Source of the DNA: Robiginitomaculum sp.
Lineage (GTDB): Bacteria; Pseudomonadota; Alphaproteobacteria; Caulobacterales; Maricaulaceae
Length of the DNA: 50,501 bases
Reading direction: 5' to 3'
Assembly (NCBI GenBank): GCA_002733805.1
Contig: NVXG01000041.1
Coordinates: forward strand, 1 to 50,501
Part shown: in pieces, positions 42,155-50,501 of the stretch
Layout of the letters: each line of letters begins with the position of its first letter
Numbering within the stretch: the first letter of the stretch is position 1
Notes under the pieces: model-generated
The model's database searches: none
The model's input: only the letters and a program-made list of their open reading frames with translations
Told to the model about the DNA's origin: nothing
Position numbers and translations under genes: made by a program

Positions 42155-43999
42155 TTGAAACTTAACAATACTCTTATCCAAGTCACTGACCGGATCATCC
42201 GGCGCAGTGACAAAACCAGAACCCGCTATCTGGATCAAATACGCGCCGCTGGACAACAAGGTCCGGGCCGTTCCCGCTTGTCTTGTGGCAATCTGGCCCA
42301 TGGCATTGCCGCAAGCTCCGGTGAGGACAAAGCAGCCCTGAAAACCGGCGGAAAGACAAATATCGGCATTGTAACTTCCTACAATGACATGCTTTCGGCC
42401 CACCAACCATTTGCCGAATACCCGGATATTATCAAGCAGGCCTTGCATGAGATCGGTGCAGTCGCCCAAGTTGCGGGCGGGGTTCCGGCCATGTGTGACG
42501 GCGTAACCCAAGGCCAACCCGGCATGGAGCTGTCACTGTTCAGCCGTGATGTGATCGCCATGGCCACCGCCATTGCACTTTCCCATAATATGTTTGATGG
42601 CGTGGTCTTGCTGGGAGTTTGTGACAAAATCATTCCGGGTCTGCTGATTGGCGCGCTGTCCTTTGGCCATTTACCGGCGATCTGCATTCCGGCAGGTCCA
42701 ATGCGTTCGGGGTTACCCAATCCGGAAAAAGCCCGCATTCGGCAATTGTTCAGCCAAGGCAAGATCAGCAAGGACGAATTACTCACCGCCGAGATCAAGA
42801 GCTACCACTCGCCCGGAACCTGTACGTTTTACGGCACAGCCAATTCCAACCAAATGCTGATGGAGGTAATGGGCTTGCACATGCCCGGCGCGGCCTTTGC
42901 CAATCCCGATACCGAATTGCGCGGTGCCTTGACCAAGGCCGCCGCCCAACGCTGCGCCTCCATCGGGATCAGCAGTGACGCATATACGCCGCTCGGCCAA
43001 CTGATTGATGAACGGACCATTGTAAATGCGATTGTGGGCCTGCACGCCACCGGCGGCTCGACCAATCATACGATCCATCTGGTCGCCATTGCGCGAGCAG
43101 CGGGGATCCATATTGATTGGACTGATTTTGACGAATTGGGCAGTATCACGCCACTTTTGTGCCGGATCTACCCAAATGGCCCGGCCGATGTGAACCATTT
43201 CACCAAAGTCGGTGGACTGGGTCTGGTCATCGGCGAATTGCTCGATAATGGGTTGCTGCACGAAGATGTACAAACCGTGGCTGGATCTGGTTTGCGGGCC
43301 TATGCCAGCCAGCCAATCGTGCAGGATGAAGCCCTGTCTTGGCAACCAGCCGTTGCTGCCAGTCTTGATGAAAATATCATTCGTTCTTATGCCAAACCCT
43401 TTGCCAAAACCGGCGGTTTGAAATTATTGACCGGATCATTGGGCCGCGCCATCATCAAAATTTCGGCGGTACAGCCCATCCACCAGATTGTCCGGGCACC
43501 CGCCGCAGTATTTCATTCGCAAGATGAGTTTTTGGACCAGTACAATGCCGGGCAATTGGAGCGGGATATGATCGCCGTATTGCGCTTTCAGGGACCCCGG
43601 GCCAATGGCATGCCGGAACTACACAAACTGACCCCCTGCCTTGGCACCTTGCAAGATAAGGGCTTTGCCGTGGCCCTAGTCACTGACGGGCGAATGTCCG
43701 GTGCCTCGGGCAAAGTACCGGCGGCCATCCATGTCAGCCCTGAAGCTGCCTTGGGCGGCGCATTGGGCAAAGTCATGGACGACGATATGATCTTGTTGGA
43801 TGCAGTGGCCGGACGACTTGAAATTGAGGTCAGCACCCGCCAATGGGCCAGAAGAAGCCAAACCATTTTACCCGAAACAATACAAACCGGCATGGGCCGT
43901 GAGTTGTTCAGCGGTTTTCGGCAATTAACGGGAACCGCCGAACAGGGCGCGCTCTCCATCCCCGGACTAGGCGACCTGCCAGAGCAGGAAGGAAGTTAG
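42155..43999 (+). CDS. edd: 6-phosphogluconate dehydratase
   Basis: Dehydrates 6-phosphogluconate to KDPG, the defining Entner-Doudoroff step, using an iron-sulfur cluster. The protein has ILVD/EDD-family landmarks: [37 protein letters not shown] (cluster Cys), GVCDKIIPG (Cys), [15 protein letters not shown] (Cys), and [19 protein letters not shown]. The three cluster cysteines are present. The start is best placed at a TTG (42155, 614 codons) with GAGGA at 42145-42149; the frame continues back to a TTG at 42110 inside pgl without a ribosome site. Its stop directly abuts the eda start. Confidence 0.95.
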   Translation: MKLNNTLIQVTDRIIRRSDKTRTRYLDQIRAAGQQGPGRSRLSCGNLAHGIAASSGEDKAALKTGGKTNIGIVTSYNDMLSAHQPFAEYPDIIKQALHEIGAVAQVAGGVPAMCDGVTQGQPGMELSLFSRDVIAMATAIALSHNMFDGVVLLGVCDKIIPGLLIGALSFGHLPAICIPAGPMRSGLPNPEKARIRQLFSQGKISKDELLTAEIKSYHSPGTCTFYGTANSNQMLMEVMGLHMPGAAFANPDTELRGALTKAAAQRCASIGISSDAYTPLGQLIDERTIVNAIVGLHATGGSTNHTIHLVAIARAAGIHIDWTDFDELGSITPLLCRIYPNGPADVNHFTKVGGLGLVIGELLDNGLLHEDVQTVAGSGLRAYASQPIVQDEALSWQPAVAASLDENIIRSYAKPFAKTGGLKLLTGSLGRAIIKISAVQPIHQIVRAPAAVFHSQDEFLDQYNAGQLERDMIAVLRFQGPRANGMPELHKLTPCLGTLQDKGFAVALVTDGRMSGASGKVPAAIHVSPEAALGGALGKVMDDDMILLDAVAGRLEIEVSTRQWARRSQTILPETIQTGMGRELFSGFRQLTGTAEQGALSIPGLGDLPEQEGS

Positions 44000-44632
44000 A
44001 TGGCTAAATCCATTCAAGAAATCATGAGGCAAGCCAGCGTCATTCCGGTGCTCACCGTGACGGATCTGGCCCACGCAATTCCATTGGCGCACGCCTTGTT
44101 TGACGGCGGGCTACGGGTGATCGAATTGACTTTGCGCTCACCAATTGCCCTCGAGGCTCTGATTCAAATGAAGCAGGCGGTGCCGGAGTTGGTCATCGGC
44201 ATGGGAACGGTGTTGACCCCGGGATATGTGAGGTTGTGCGTGGATGCGTCTGTTGATTTTCTGGTTTCACCGGGTCTGACCGACGAGTTATCTGCTGCAA
44301 TGATGGACAGCCGACTGCCTTGCTTGCCCGGAATTGCCACAACGTCCGAAGCCATGCAAGCCACCAATGCCGGGTTTACCGCCGTTAAATTCTTTCCAGC
44401 TGAACAATCGGGCGGGCGGGCCTGGTTGAACGCCATCCGGGGGCCATTGCCCGACCTGCGGTTTTGCCCAACCGGTTCGATCAGCGCAGCTTTGGCTCCG
44501 GCTTATCTGGCCGCGCCCAATGTAGATTGTGTTGGCGGAAGTTGGATCGCACCCTCAGCTTTAATCGCCGAACAAAATTGGACAGCAATTACAAAATTGG
44601 CAAAAAGCGCCACGCAAATGGGAGCGGATTAG
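44000..44632 (+). CDS. eda: KDPG aldolase (2-dehydro-3-deoxyphosphogluconate aldolase)
   Basis: Splits KDPG into pyruvate and glyceraldehyde-3-phosphate, finishing the pathway. A 210-residue TIM barrel: catalytic Glu in GLRVIELTLRS, Schiff-base Lys in FTAVKFFPAEQSGG, and the phosphate-binding CPTGSI. The ATG at 44000 follows the edd stop without a gap, with GGAAGG in the edd end as ribosome site. It ends the operon, converging on the carbonic anhydrase gene across a short tandem repeat. Having eda here and no glk differs from the Caulobacter order, where glk follows edd. Confidence 0.95.
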   Translation: MAKSIQEIMRQASVIPVLTVTDLAHAIPLAHALFDGGLRVIELTLRSPIALEALIQMKQAVPELVIGMGTVLTPGYVRLCVDASVDFLVSPGLTDELSAAMMDSRLPCLPGIATTSEAMQATNAGFTAVKFFPAEQSGGRAWLNAIRGPLPDLRFCPTGSISAALAPAYLAAPNVDCVGGSWIAPSALIAEQNWTAITKLAKSATQMGAD

Positions 44633-44662
44633 TCGACCAAATAGTCGGCCAAATTAGTCGGC
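44630..44662. repeat. Short tandem repeat at the eda / carbonic anhydrase junction
   Basis: TAGTCGACCAAA (44630-44641), TAGTCGGCCAAA (44642-44653) and TAGTCGGC (44655-44662) are near-identical units in tandem. The first supplies the eda stop TAG, and the last lies in the end of the carbonic anhydrase gene. Likely a local slippage duplication. Confidence 0.6.
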
Positions 44663-45439
44663 AGGTGCCAGCAATAACCGATTATTGTGCTTCTGGACTG
44701 GGCGCGCATTTTCACCCAGAACCTGATGCAGTTGAACAATTTGCTCTGCGCTGGCGCTGATATGGGATTTTGCCACATGCCAGTTGACCCCTTCTGAACA
44801 AGGTGGCGTGGTTAGCGAACCCATATATCGAAATACCGAGAGATCATGTGGCAACAAGCCAGACGGGTCGAGCTTGGTCGTTACCGGACCGGGCCGAGTG
44901 CCCAGCGCGTCCAAGATAGTGGCCAGTTCGGCGTTTGCCTCACCTTCGACAAACAACACACCCACCACCAGCAATTCGCCGGCATGGGTCGCATGTACAA
45001 AATGCACTTCAATTGGGAACGGTTTCGCATCGAGCACATGTTCAGACGGTGTATGAAAGTGCAATTGGACCAATTCGAATTTCCGCTGATCAATCGCCGC
45101 CGAGCGACCGGGTGCAAAATTGGCCTGTACCGTATGGCCGTTATACGCAATGGAAACAGCACCCGGCATATAATCTAATTTCAAGGATACATCCCCACTG
45201 GCATTCACTGCTGCCAGATCAATCGGCGACTGCATGGAACCAGCAGCACACATGTGGTAATCGGCGGATAACGTCGCCCAATGGGCCGGACCTTCTTCGC
45301 CTTCATATCCCCAATGGGCTGCGCCATGGCTGCTATTGGATGGCCCATGTTGGGTTGGGCGACTTGGTATTCCGATGGCCGAACAAGCCGACACAGCAAA
45401 CATACTCGACAACAAAATGGCAGTAATTTCACGTTTCAT
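44654..45439 (-). CDS. Alpha-class carbonic anhydrase, predicted lipoprotein
   Basis: Zinc enzyme that interconverts CO2 and bicarbonate in the periplasm. The N-terminus (MKREITAILLSSMFAVSAC) has a lipobox-like end, so it is probably lipid-anchored. Alpha-CA landmarks: HWGYEGEEGPAHW, CAAGSMQSPIDL, zinc histidines in LVQLHFHTPSEH and the partner His in EVHFVH, and the substrate pocket GSLTTPPCSEGVNW. The cysteine pair (C in YHMCAAG and PPCSEG) fits the conserved disulfide. The ATG at 45439 has GGAG six bases away; a TTG at 45451 is the other end of the frame. Monocistronic. Confidence 0.93.
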   Translation of the reverse strand: MKREITAILLSSMFAVSACSAIGIPSRPTQHGPSNSSHGAAHWGYEGEEGPAHWATLSADYHMCAAGSMQSPIDLAAVNASGDVSLKLDYMPGAVSIAYNGHTVQANFAPGRSAAIDQRKFELVQLHFHTPSEHVLDAKPFPIEVHFVHATHAGELLVVGVLFVEGEANAELATILDALGTRPGPVTTKLDPSGLLPHDLSVFRYMGSLTTPPCSEGVNWHVAKSHISASAEQIVQLHQVLGENARPVQKHNNRLLLAPAD

Positions 45440-45487
45440 CATTAGCTCCAATCAAACAGGTGTCTCTGTACCCAAATGCGCTGATAC

Positions 45488-46819
45488 TTATTGAAAAAGG
45501 GTTTCCAACATGGCCATTCGGCCACCGGACCATTCTTCAACATCCTGCAATCGCCCCAAAGCCAAAGCGCGGCGATCCATAATCAGATCACGCGATGTCA
45601 AGCCGCGCGACAGCAACAGGCCTTCCAGTGTTCGGCAGCGACTCAAAGCCACATAGGCTTGTCCATGCGCAAACAGGCCACGGCGCAAATCAACAAAAAC
45701 CCTGTCCAAGGTTTGCCCTTGGGCTTTGTGAATGGTCAAGGCCCAAGCAAGACGCAAGGGATATTGCTTGAAGGTGCCGACCACTTCTTTTTTAAGCTCT
45801 GACTTTTCTGAATCAAATTCATACCGATAACGCTCCCATACGGTCGGTTCGATCTTGTATTCCTTGTCATCAATTTTGATCCGCAATTTCCCCGGCTCTA
45901 CACTGACGATTTCAGCCAAGGTTCCGTTGACCCATCTCTTTTCGCTATCATTACGCAGCAAAATCACCCGCGCCCCGGCCTTCAACGACAAGGGCGATTC
46001 AGTCGGAAACAATTTAGCATCAAATTGTCCGGTGACTTTAGCTTCATACTCGGTTTGCTTCCCCGGCAGGGCGGCCAGCTTTCGGTGGTTGATTTCAAAG
46101 GCGACGGCATTGGTTCCGGTCAATACCACATGGGTATCTGCCGCCACCACGGGATCAATGTCTGATACGCAATCATCCAGAAATTCGGCCTGTTGCCGAT
46201 CCAATTCCCCACGGCGCACACCGGCCAATACGTCCAGAAAGACCGGATCCGACTGGCGAAACACCCGGGTTAACTCGATCAAACGAAACCCGGCTTCCCG
46301 AAAAGCGGGCGGTGAAAAAAAGTAACACCCGTCATGAATATCCTCAAGATAGGTTTCCAAGCCCCGTTCGATCACTGGCGGCAATTGATACGGATCGCCG
46401 ACCAATACGATCTGTACGCCGCCAAAGGGCGCATCCACACCGCGATTCAGCCGCAAACTCTGGTCAATGGCCGCCATCATGTCAGAGCGAACCATTGATA
46501 CCTCGTCGATCACCAACGTACCCATCGCGCCAATCGCCTTGGCATGGCGCAGGCGTTTGACATCACTGGCTTCGATAAGACGCGGTGGAAACCGGAAAAA
46601 TGAATGTAGGGTCTGACCACCGGCGGCAATCGCCGCAATACCGGTTGGGGCCAACACCACGACCGTCTTGGCATTGCGCGCCACAAACTGTCGGAGCAAC
46701 GTGGTTTTTCCAGTCCCGGCGCGCCCGGTCAGGTAAACATTGGAACGCTCTTCTTCCAGCACTCGCATGACTGGCGCATAAATCTCATGGTCCAGTTCGC
46801 TCACACCTGACAATTCCAT
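45488..46819 (-). CDS. PIF1/RecD-like SF1B DNA helicase
   Basis: ATP-dependent helicase of 443 residues, cytoplasmic. Motif I is TGRAGTGKTTLLRQF (32-46), motif II LVIDEVSMV, then GDPYQLPP (motif III), ELTRVFRQSD (motif IV), and the C-terminal AWALTIHKAQGQTLDRV with AYVALSRCRTLEGL (motifs V and VI), the PIF1-like arrangement. No extra nuclease domain is seen. The ATG at 46819 has AAAGAGA upstream; the longer frame beginning at 46969 overlaps the divergent fghA gene and is not used. Bacterial PIF1-like proteins act on forks and G-quadruplexes in tested cases; the role here is inferred. Confidence 0.88.
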   Translation of the reverse strand: MELSGVSELDHEIYAPVMRVLEEERSNVYLTGRAGTGKTTLLRQFVARNAKTVVVLAPTGIAAIAAGGQTLHSFFRFPPRLIEASDVKRLRHAKAIGAMGTLVIDEVSMVRSDMMAAIDQSLRLNRGVDAPFGGVQIVLVGDPYQLPPVIERGLETYLEDIHDGCYFFSPPAFREAGFRLIELTRVFRQSDPVFLDVLAGVRRGELDRQQAEFLDDCVSDIDPVVAADTHVVLTGTNAVAFEINHRKLAALPGKQTEYEAKVTGQFDAKLFPTESPLSLKAGARVILLRNDSEKRWVNGTLAEIVSVEPGKLRIKIDDKEYKIEPTVWERYRYEFDSEKSELKKEVVGTFKQYPLRLAWALTIHKAQGQTLDRVFVDLRRGLFAHGQAYVALSRCRTLEGLLLSRGLTSRDLIMDRRALALGRLQDVEEWSGGRMAMLETLFQ

Positions 46820-46927
46820 TTTGGTCTCTTTGCCATTTCCATGCAGGCCCCATAGCAAAGGGTGGACCGAACAGGATTCTGCTCTATCAATACGGGGCTG
46901 CACAAAAAAACACAAAGGGTAGTCGGG

Positions 46928-47755
46928 ATGAAACTTGGTTCCAGAAACAAAATGTTTGGTGGGGAACAAGCTCTATGGAGCGCGCCCAGTGCTGCATGCA
47001 ATTGCGATATGCAATTTGCGGTATTTATACCGCCCGGCAAGGGACCGTTTCCTGTTCTCTACTGGTTATCCGGATTGACCTGCACCCCGATGAATTTTGT
47101 TGAAAAAGCCGGGGCGCAAAAATTGGCAACCGAATTGGGCATTATTTTGGTCGCACCAGATACCAGTCCGCGCGGCGAAGGCGTGGCTGACGATGCTGCC
47201 TATGACTTGGGACAAGGTGCCGGGTTCTACTTGAGCACCACACAAAACCCATGGCGGGAATATTTTCAAATGGATCGGTGGATTATTGAAGAACTGGTTC
47301 CATTGATTGATCAGAAGTTTGCAACCGACCCAACTCGCCGAGGCATATTTGGTCATTCCATGGGTGGGCATGGCGCACTTACCTTGCACTTGAAACGCCC
47401 GGATATTTTCAAGACTTGTTCCGCATTCTCGCCCATTGTTGCTCCTATGCAGGTGCCTTGGGGCCAAAAAGCATTTCGCACCTATCTTGGCGACAACCAA
47501 TCAGACTGGAAACAATATGATGCCTGCCAGTTGGTTGAAGCCTCACCCGGCCCGGCCCATATCCTGATTGATCAAGGTCTGGATGACACTTTTCTGGCAG
47601 AGCAATTACGACCTGAATTATTCGAATTGGCTTGTAAAAAAGCGAGCCAGCAAGTTACGGTGCGCCGCCAAGTTGGATATGACCATTCCTATTATTTCAT
47701 TGCCAGTTTTATCGAAGATCATTTGCGCTGGCATGAGGCGCAGTTTGATAAATAA
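46928..47755 (+). CDS. fghA: S-formylglutathione hydrolase
   Basis: Serine esterase that hydrolyses S-formylglutathione to formate and glutathione in formaldehyde detoxification. 275 residues, normal for the family. The nucleophile is in GHSMGGHGAL (S144), the oxyanion region is WLSGLTCTPMNF, the acid is in DQGLDDTFL (about D220), and the His is in GYDHSYYFIASF (H253). The ATG at 46928 has AAAGGG upstream. The class III alcohol dehydrogenase that normally precedes it is not in the window. Confidence 0.94.
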   Translation: MKLGSRNKMFGGEQALWSAPSAACNCDMQFAVFIPPGKGPFPVLYWLSGLTCTPMNFVEKAGAQKLATELGIILVAPDTSPRGEGVADDAAYDLGQGAGFYLSTTQNPWREYFQMDRWIIEELVPLIDQKFATDPTRRGIFGHSMGGHGALTLHLKRPDIFKTCSAFSPIVAPMQVPWGQKAFRTYLGDNQSDWKQYDACQLVEASPGPAHILIDQGLDDTFLAEQLRPELFELACKKASQQVTVRRQVGYDHSYYFIASFIEDHLRWHEAQFDK

Positions 47756-47774
47756 CCCAGATAGTTCTTTGGTG

Positions 47775-49067
47775 CTACAGCAGCAAAATACCGAGTACCA
47801 ACAAGCCCAACAATCCGATGACCAACACGTTGAAATAGACAAAATCCAAGGCCAGCACCCGCAATCCGGCGGTGAACCAGCTACTGCCATATATCTTCTT
47901 GTGCAATTGCCACAAATAGAAATTGCTCCAGCCGATAAATACGACAACAGCCAATGGCGGGTTAATCAATATCCCGAATGGGATTAAAATCGCCAAAAAC
48001 AGAAACAGGAAAGAATGGAAATGCAAGGCCACAATCATATGGTCATACACATATAATTTACGCCGCCAGAAATAGGACAGGGCCAGCAAAAATCCAAAAA
48101 ACGGAGCCAGAAAGAAAGCCAGACGTGGTGCCCACCGGCCAACTGTCGCAGCATAAAGTTGCGGATCACGAATAGCTGTTTCGATATTGGTGGCCAGAAA
48201 CTGTCTGGATTGCAAATCGAGCCAGGTTATTTCTCCAGAGTTATCGTCAAGATCAATATCCACCCTCAATTCAGACCCTGGATCAGGTTTTACTTCTGAA
48301 GATAGCTCTTCTTTTGCCCTTTCTGCCGCCTCGCCCGCCTTCTTTTCGGCGCGCAGCTGCTTGCATTCTTCACTCAAGTTTTTTGGAATAACAACACCCT
48401 GCATCGCGCAAATTATTTGTTCTTTGGTCGGGGCATTTACGGACGGCGATGTGTTCTCAGTATCGAGTTTCGTAATTTGATCTTCCAATATCTTGCCAAC
48501 ATCATCTACCGCACTACCAGCTGAAGTGGATACAGATTGTTTAATCTCGTTTCGGGCTTCTTTGATCGCCGCAATGGCTTCACGGCGTTCTTTTTTACTT
48601 GTCGTACCCAGCACAATCTGGGAGCCGTCTGGCCCAAGTTGCAAACCATCAGTCTGGTCCCGAATTGCCAATTCAAACACTAGAAAAAACAGGACTGATG
48701 CGGCCAGAAAAAGTTTGAACGGCTGCAAATATGGTTTGCGAACTCCGCTCAAATATTTGAGCGTGATCTCACCAGGACGTAACATCAGTGGTGGAATGGT
48801 TCGCCATATCCGCCCATCAAGTCCGAACAAGCCATCAAAAATATCAGCAAACAGAGACCATAATGGGCGGTGAAAGGTATCGGCCACCTGTCCGCACACA
48901 TGGCAATACCTGCCTTCCAGAACGGTATTGCAATTGGAACATTCATCCAACGCGGTCGAAGACTGAAACTCCGACTTGGTATCATCAGCCCGAAGTTCAA
49001 TCTCGTCCGGTGCCATGGCGGCCAATACGCCCGCCTCGATCACTGTGCCGACTAGTTCTTCTTCCAT
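47775..49067 (-). CDS. DUF3667 domain membrane protein
   Basis: A 430-residue membrane protein with an N-terminal zinc-ribbon-like motif CSNCNTVLEGRYCHVCGQ (about 43-60) and the DUF3667 core FHRPLWSLFADIFDGLFG and TIPPLMLRPGEITLKYLSGVRKPYLQPFKLF. The first membrane segment is at about 115-133. A long polar, helical, Glu/Lys-rich stretch (about 150-290) with a Cys pair follows. Four more membrane segments end at a hydrophobic C-terminus. The function of the family is unknown. The ATG at 49067 has AGGGGA, part of which lies in a hairpin (49076-49106). It is probably read from, or after, the upstream peptide-binding protein gene. Confidence 0.75.
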   Translation of the reverse strand: MEEELVGTVIEAGVLAAMAPDEIELRADDTKSEFQSSTALDECSNCNTVLEGRYCHVCGQVADTFHRPLWSLFADIFDGLFGLDGRIWRTIPPLMLRPGEITLKYLSGVRKPYLQPFKLFLAASVLFFLVFELAIRDQTDGLQLGPDGSQIVLGTTSKKERREAIAAIKEARNEIKQSVSTSAGSAVDDVGKILEDQITKLDTENTSPSVNAPTKEQIICAMQGVVIPKNLSEECKQLRAEKKAGEAAERAKEELSSEVKPDPGSELRVDIDLDDNSGEITWLDLQSRQFLATNIETAIRDPQLYAATVGRWAPRLAFFLAPFFGFLLALSYFWRRKLYVYDHMIVALHFHSFLFLFLAILIPFGILINPPLAVVVFIGWSNFYLWQLHKKIYGSSWFTAGLRVLALDFVYFNVLVIGLLGLLVLGILLL

Positions 49068-49075
49068 ACCAGTCC

Positions 49076-49106
49076 CCTGATTACCAATACAGCGTATTGG
49101 ATCAGG
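49076..49106 (-). promoter_or_regulatory. Hairpin overlapping the DUF3667 ribosome binding site
   Basis: On the minus strand CCTGAT-CCAATAC pairs with GTATTGG-TA-ATCAGG: 13 pairs, a 2-base bulge and a 3-base loop. The last three bases of the stem (49078-49076) are the first half of the AGGGGA ribosome site (49078-49073). It also lies just past the stop of the upstream gene, so it may act as terminator, mRNA end or translational switch. No T-tract follows. Confidence 0.5.
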
Positions 49107-49138
49107 CGCTGGTTCACAAGAGACGCGGGATTGAACGG

Positions 49139-50501
49139 CTAGTCATCAGCGATGCACAAATAGCGCGAGCGGTGAATGTCCACGATATTGTCTTCCCAGC
49201 CACTGACTCTTGGGTTGACCAGCGCCTTATTGACCAAATTCCACATAGGAATGATCGGCATGTCGTCCAGCATCATCTGCTCGGCCCGCTTCATCATATC
49301 CGAGCGTAGAACCATGTCCATTTCCCGGTTGGCCGCATCCATCAATTGATCATATTTCGGATTTGAATATCTGGAATAATTCATCGCCCCGGCCCGGGTT
49401 TCCATCAGATACAGGAAATTACTAGCATCGTTAAAGTCGGCGACCCATGCGCCATCACTGACCGTGAAATCCCCGGCACGCTGATTTGCATACAATATCT
49501 GGGTTTCAACCTGAGCAATGGTAACATTGACCCATGGCGCAATATTATTCCAATCGCTTTGCAATCCAGGTGCTGCCACCGGATTATCGCCGGTCGAGCG
49601 GTGCGTATATTCAAACTGCAATGGATTGTCCGGACCAAAGCCAGCTTCCTCCAATAACGCCTTTGCCTTCACTTTACGTTGTTCAAACGACAAGGAGGCC
49701 CAACTGGCCACGGCACCTTCCGGGTAATTCCCGACACCCGGAGGCACCAGAGAATAGGTCGAGATATAACCGGATTTCATCACGTTCTGGGTGATATGAT
49801 CCCGATCAATTGCCATTGCCAATGCCAATCGCACACGTTGATCATCAAACGGTTTTATAGTCGTGTTGAACGAGAGATACGTGGTGCCCAAAAACGGATG
49901 CACCCGGACATAACCCGGCAATTCCTTATTCAGGAATTCCATTTTGCGGCCGGGGAAATCATTGTTTACATCCAGACGACCTTCGCGCACTTGCCGCTCT
50001 GCCGTATTGGAATCGGGAATGGCATAATAATAAATTTCGTCCAGACAGACATTCTCATTGTCGTAAAAAGAAGGGTTGCGCACGGAATGGACAAAATCGT
50101 TGGTCCGCCATTCCGTCAGCTTGTAGGGGCCGTTGACCTGAATATTCTCCGGTTGAATCCATTTATTTCCAAACTGCTCGACCACATGAGCCGGGACCGG
50201 AAAGGTGGTATAATGGGTCAGTAAGCCGAGCAGATACGGAGCTGGATATTCTAGGTCGATCCGCAATTTTTTTGGACTGAGTGCGGTGACGCCCAAGTCT
50301 TCTAACGGCAACTCGCCTGCGTTTACACCGGCCGCATTTTTAACGGGATAGACCAGCGAAGCATATTGCGACTGGGTCTCTGGATTGAGCAAGCGGCGAA
50401 AGGAAAATACGAAATCATCAGCGGTAACTTCAACGCCATCCGACCATTTCGCATCAATTAAATCAAATTCCCAACGAAGCCCATCTTCGCTCACCTCCCA
50501 G
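49139..50501 (-). CDS. Oligopeptide ABC transporter substrate-binding protein (SBP_bac_5), N-terminus cut off by window edge
   Basis: Periplasmic peptide-binding protein of the OppA/MppA class. At least 454 codons are visible, and the frame stays open to base 50501, so the signal peptide is outside the window. Landmarks: SEDGLRWEFDL, SDGVEVTADDFVFSFRRLLN, KKLRIDLEYPAPYLLGLL, WIQPENIQVNGPYKLTEW, and LAMAIDRDHITQNVMKSGY with the LVPPGVGNY family stretch. The C-terminal part is WVADFNDASNFLYLMETRAG with PIIPMWNLVNKALVNP. Opp permease and ATPase genes are not in the window. The start codon cannot be given. Confidence 0.93.
   Translation of the reverse strand, partial: WEVSEDGLRWEFDLIDAKWSDGVEVTADDFVFSFRRLLNPETQSQYASLVYPVKNAAGVNAGELPLEDLGVTALSPKKLRIDLEYPAPYLLGLLTHYTTFPVPAHVVEQFGNKWIQPENIQVNGPYKLTEWRTNDFVHSVRNPSFYDNENVCLDEIYYYAIPDSNTAERQVREGRLDVNNDFPGRKMEFLNKELPGYVRVHPFLGTTYLSFNTTIKPFDDQRVRLALAMAIDRDHITQNVMKSGYISTYSLVPPGVGNYPEGAVASWASLSFEQRKVKAKALLEEAGFGPDNPLQFEYTHRSTGDNPVAAPGLQSDWNNIAPWVNVTIAQVETQILYANQRAGDFTVSDGAWVADFNDASNFLYLMETRAGAMNYSRYSNPKYDQLMDAANREMDMVLRSDMMKRAEQMMLDDMPIIPMWNLVNKALVNPRVSGWEDNIVDIHRSRYLCIADD

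Noticed and set aside
41654..42517. Minus-strand frame of 287 codons across pgl and edd
   Set aside because: It covers two enzymes with clear catalytic motifs on the other strand, so it is a shadow.

Overview
The window looks like chromosomal DNA of an alphaproteobacterium, most likely from the Caulobacterales/Hyphomonadaceae side of the class. The strongest pointers are a GcrA cell-cycle regulator, a TipF-like polarity protein with a degenerate EAL domain, a class I lysyl-tRNA synthetase, a RegB/RegA (ActS/ActR) redox two-component system next to a SenC/Sco gene, the argD-argF-hslO operon, a long-form dCTP deaminase and a complete Entner-Doudoroff operon. By eye the base composition is moderate (roughly half G+C) and even throughout. 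I see no prophage, insertion sequence, CRISPR array or island boundary, so this is mostly ordinary core and near-core genome. Both end genes are cut by the window edges.

Layout. 1-8.3 kb: a DsbD/ScsB-type reductase (cut), lysK, tipF, then a plus-strand run of a secreted papain-like/PAN protein, a DUF6460-type membrane protein and a lipoprotein, facing an M14 carboxypeptidase. 8.3-15.8 kb: a class A penicillin-binding protein, a DUF2975-XRE pair preceded by a 15-bp direct repeat, a CPA1-type antiporter with an unknown partner gene, a small lipoprotein, an 84-bp palindromic repeat element, a YgjP-type metallopeptidase and Sco/SenC. 15.8-20 kb: regB, regA, a YbjN-type protein, a low-molecular-weight tyrosine phosphatase and a GNAT/BcsL acyltransferase, closed by a clear terminator. 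20-28 kb (minus): an M13 peptidase and a TolC-adaptor-RND efflux operon. 28.3-32.6 kb: a lipid-anchored SdsA-like alkylsulfatase, a Tat-exported class V aminotransferase coupled to an NrtS-like small protein, and gcrA. 32.8-39.7 kb: an ABC-2 permease, argD-argF-hslO, then trkH-apaG (minus) and dcd. 39.8-44.6 kb: tRNA-Gly(CCC) followed within 25 bp by zwf-pgl-edd-eda. 44.6-50.5 kb: an alpha-carbonic anhydrase, a PIF1-like helicase, S-formylglutathione hydrolase, a DUF3667 membrane protein and an oligopeptide-binding protein (cut).

How the genes work together. The Entner-Doudoroff block takes glucose-6-phosphate to pyruvate and glyceraldehyde-3-phosphate in gene order, with no glk present. RegB/RegA with Sco/SenC point to redox control of respiratory gene expression and cytochrome oxidase copper assembly. 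GcrA and TipF belong to cell-cycle and polar flagellum control. Several unrelated-looking genes are joined by 4-bp ATGA overlaps (Sco/YgjP, YbjN/phosphatase, aminotransferase/NrtS-like, outer membrane factor/adaptor, argF/hslO), which suggests translational coupling. No stretch longer than 300 bp lacks a gene. The largest gaps (28070-28336, 32554-32789, 38525-38737, 14217-14426) hold promoters, a DnaA-box-like site or the repeat element, as listed.

No clearly new multi-gene system stands out. The most rewarding items are the secreted papain-like/PAN protein, the operator-like repeat before the DUF2975-XRE pair, the exported PLP enzyme with its NrtS-like partner, and the hairpin over the DUF3667 ribosome binding site.
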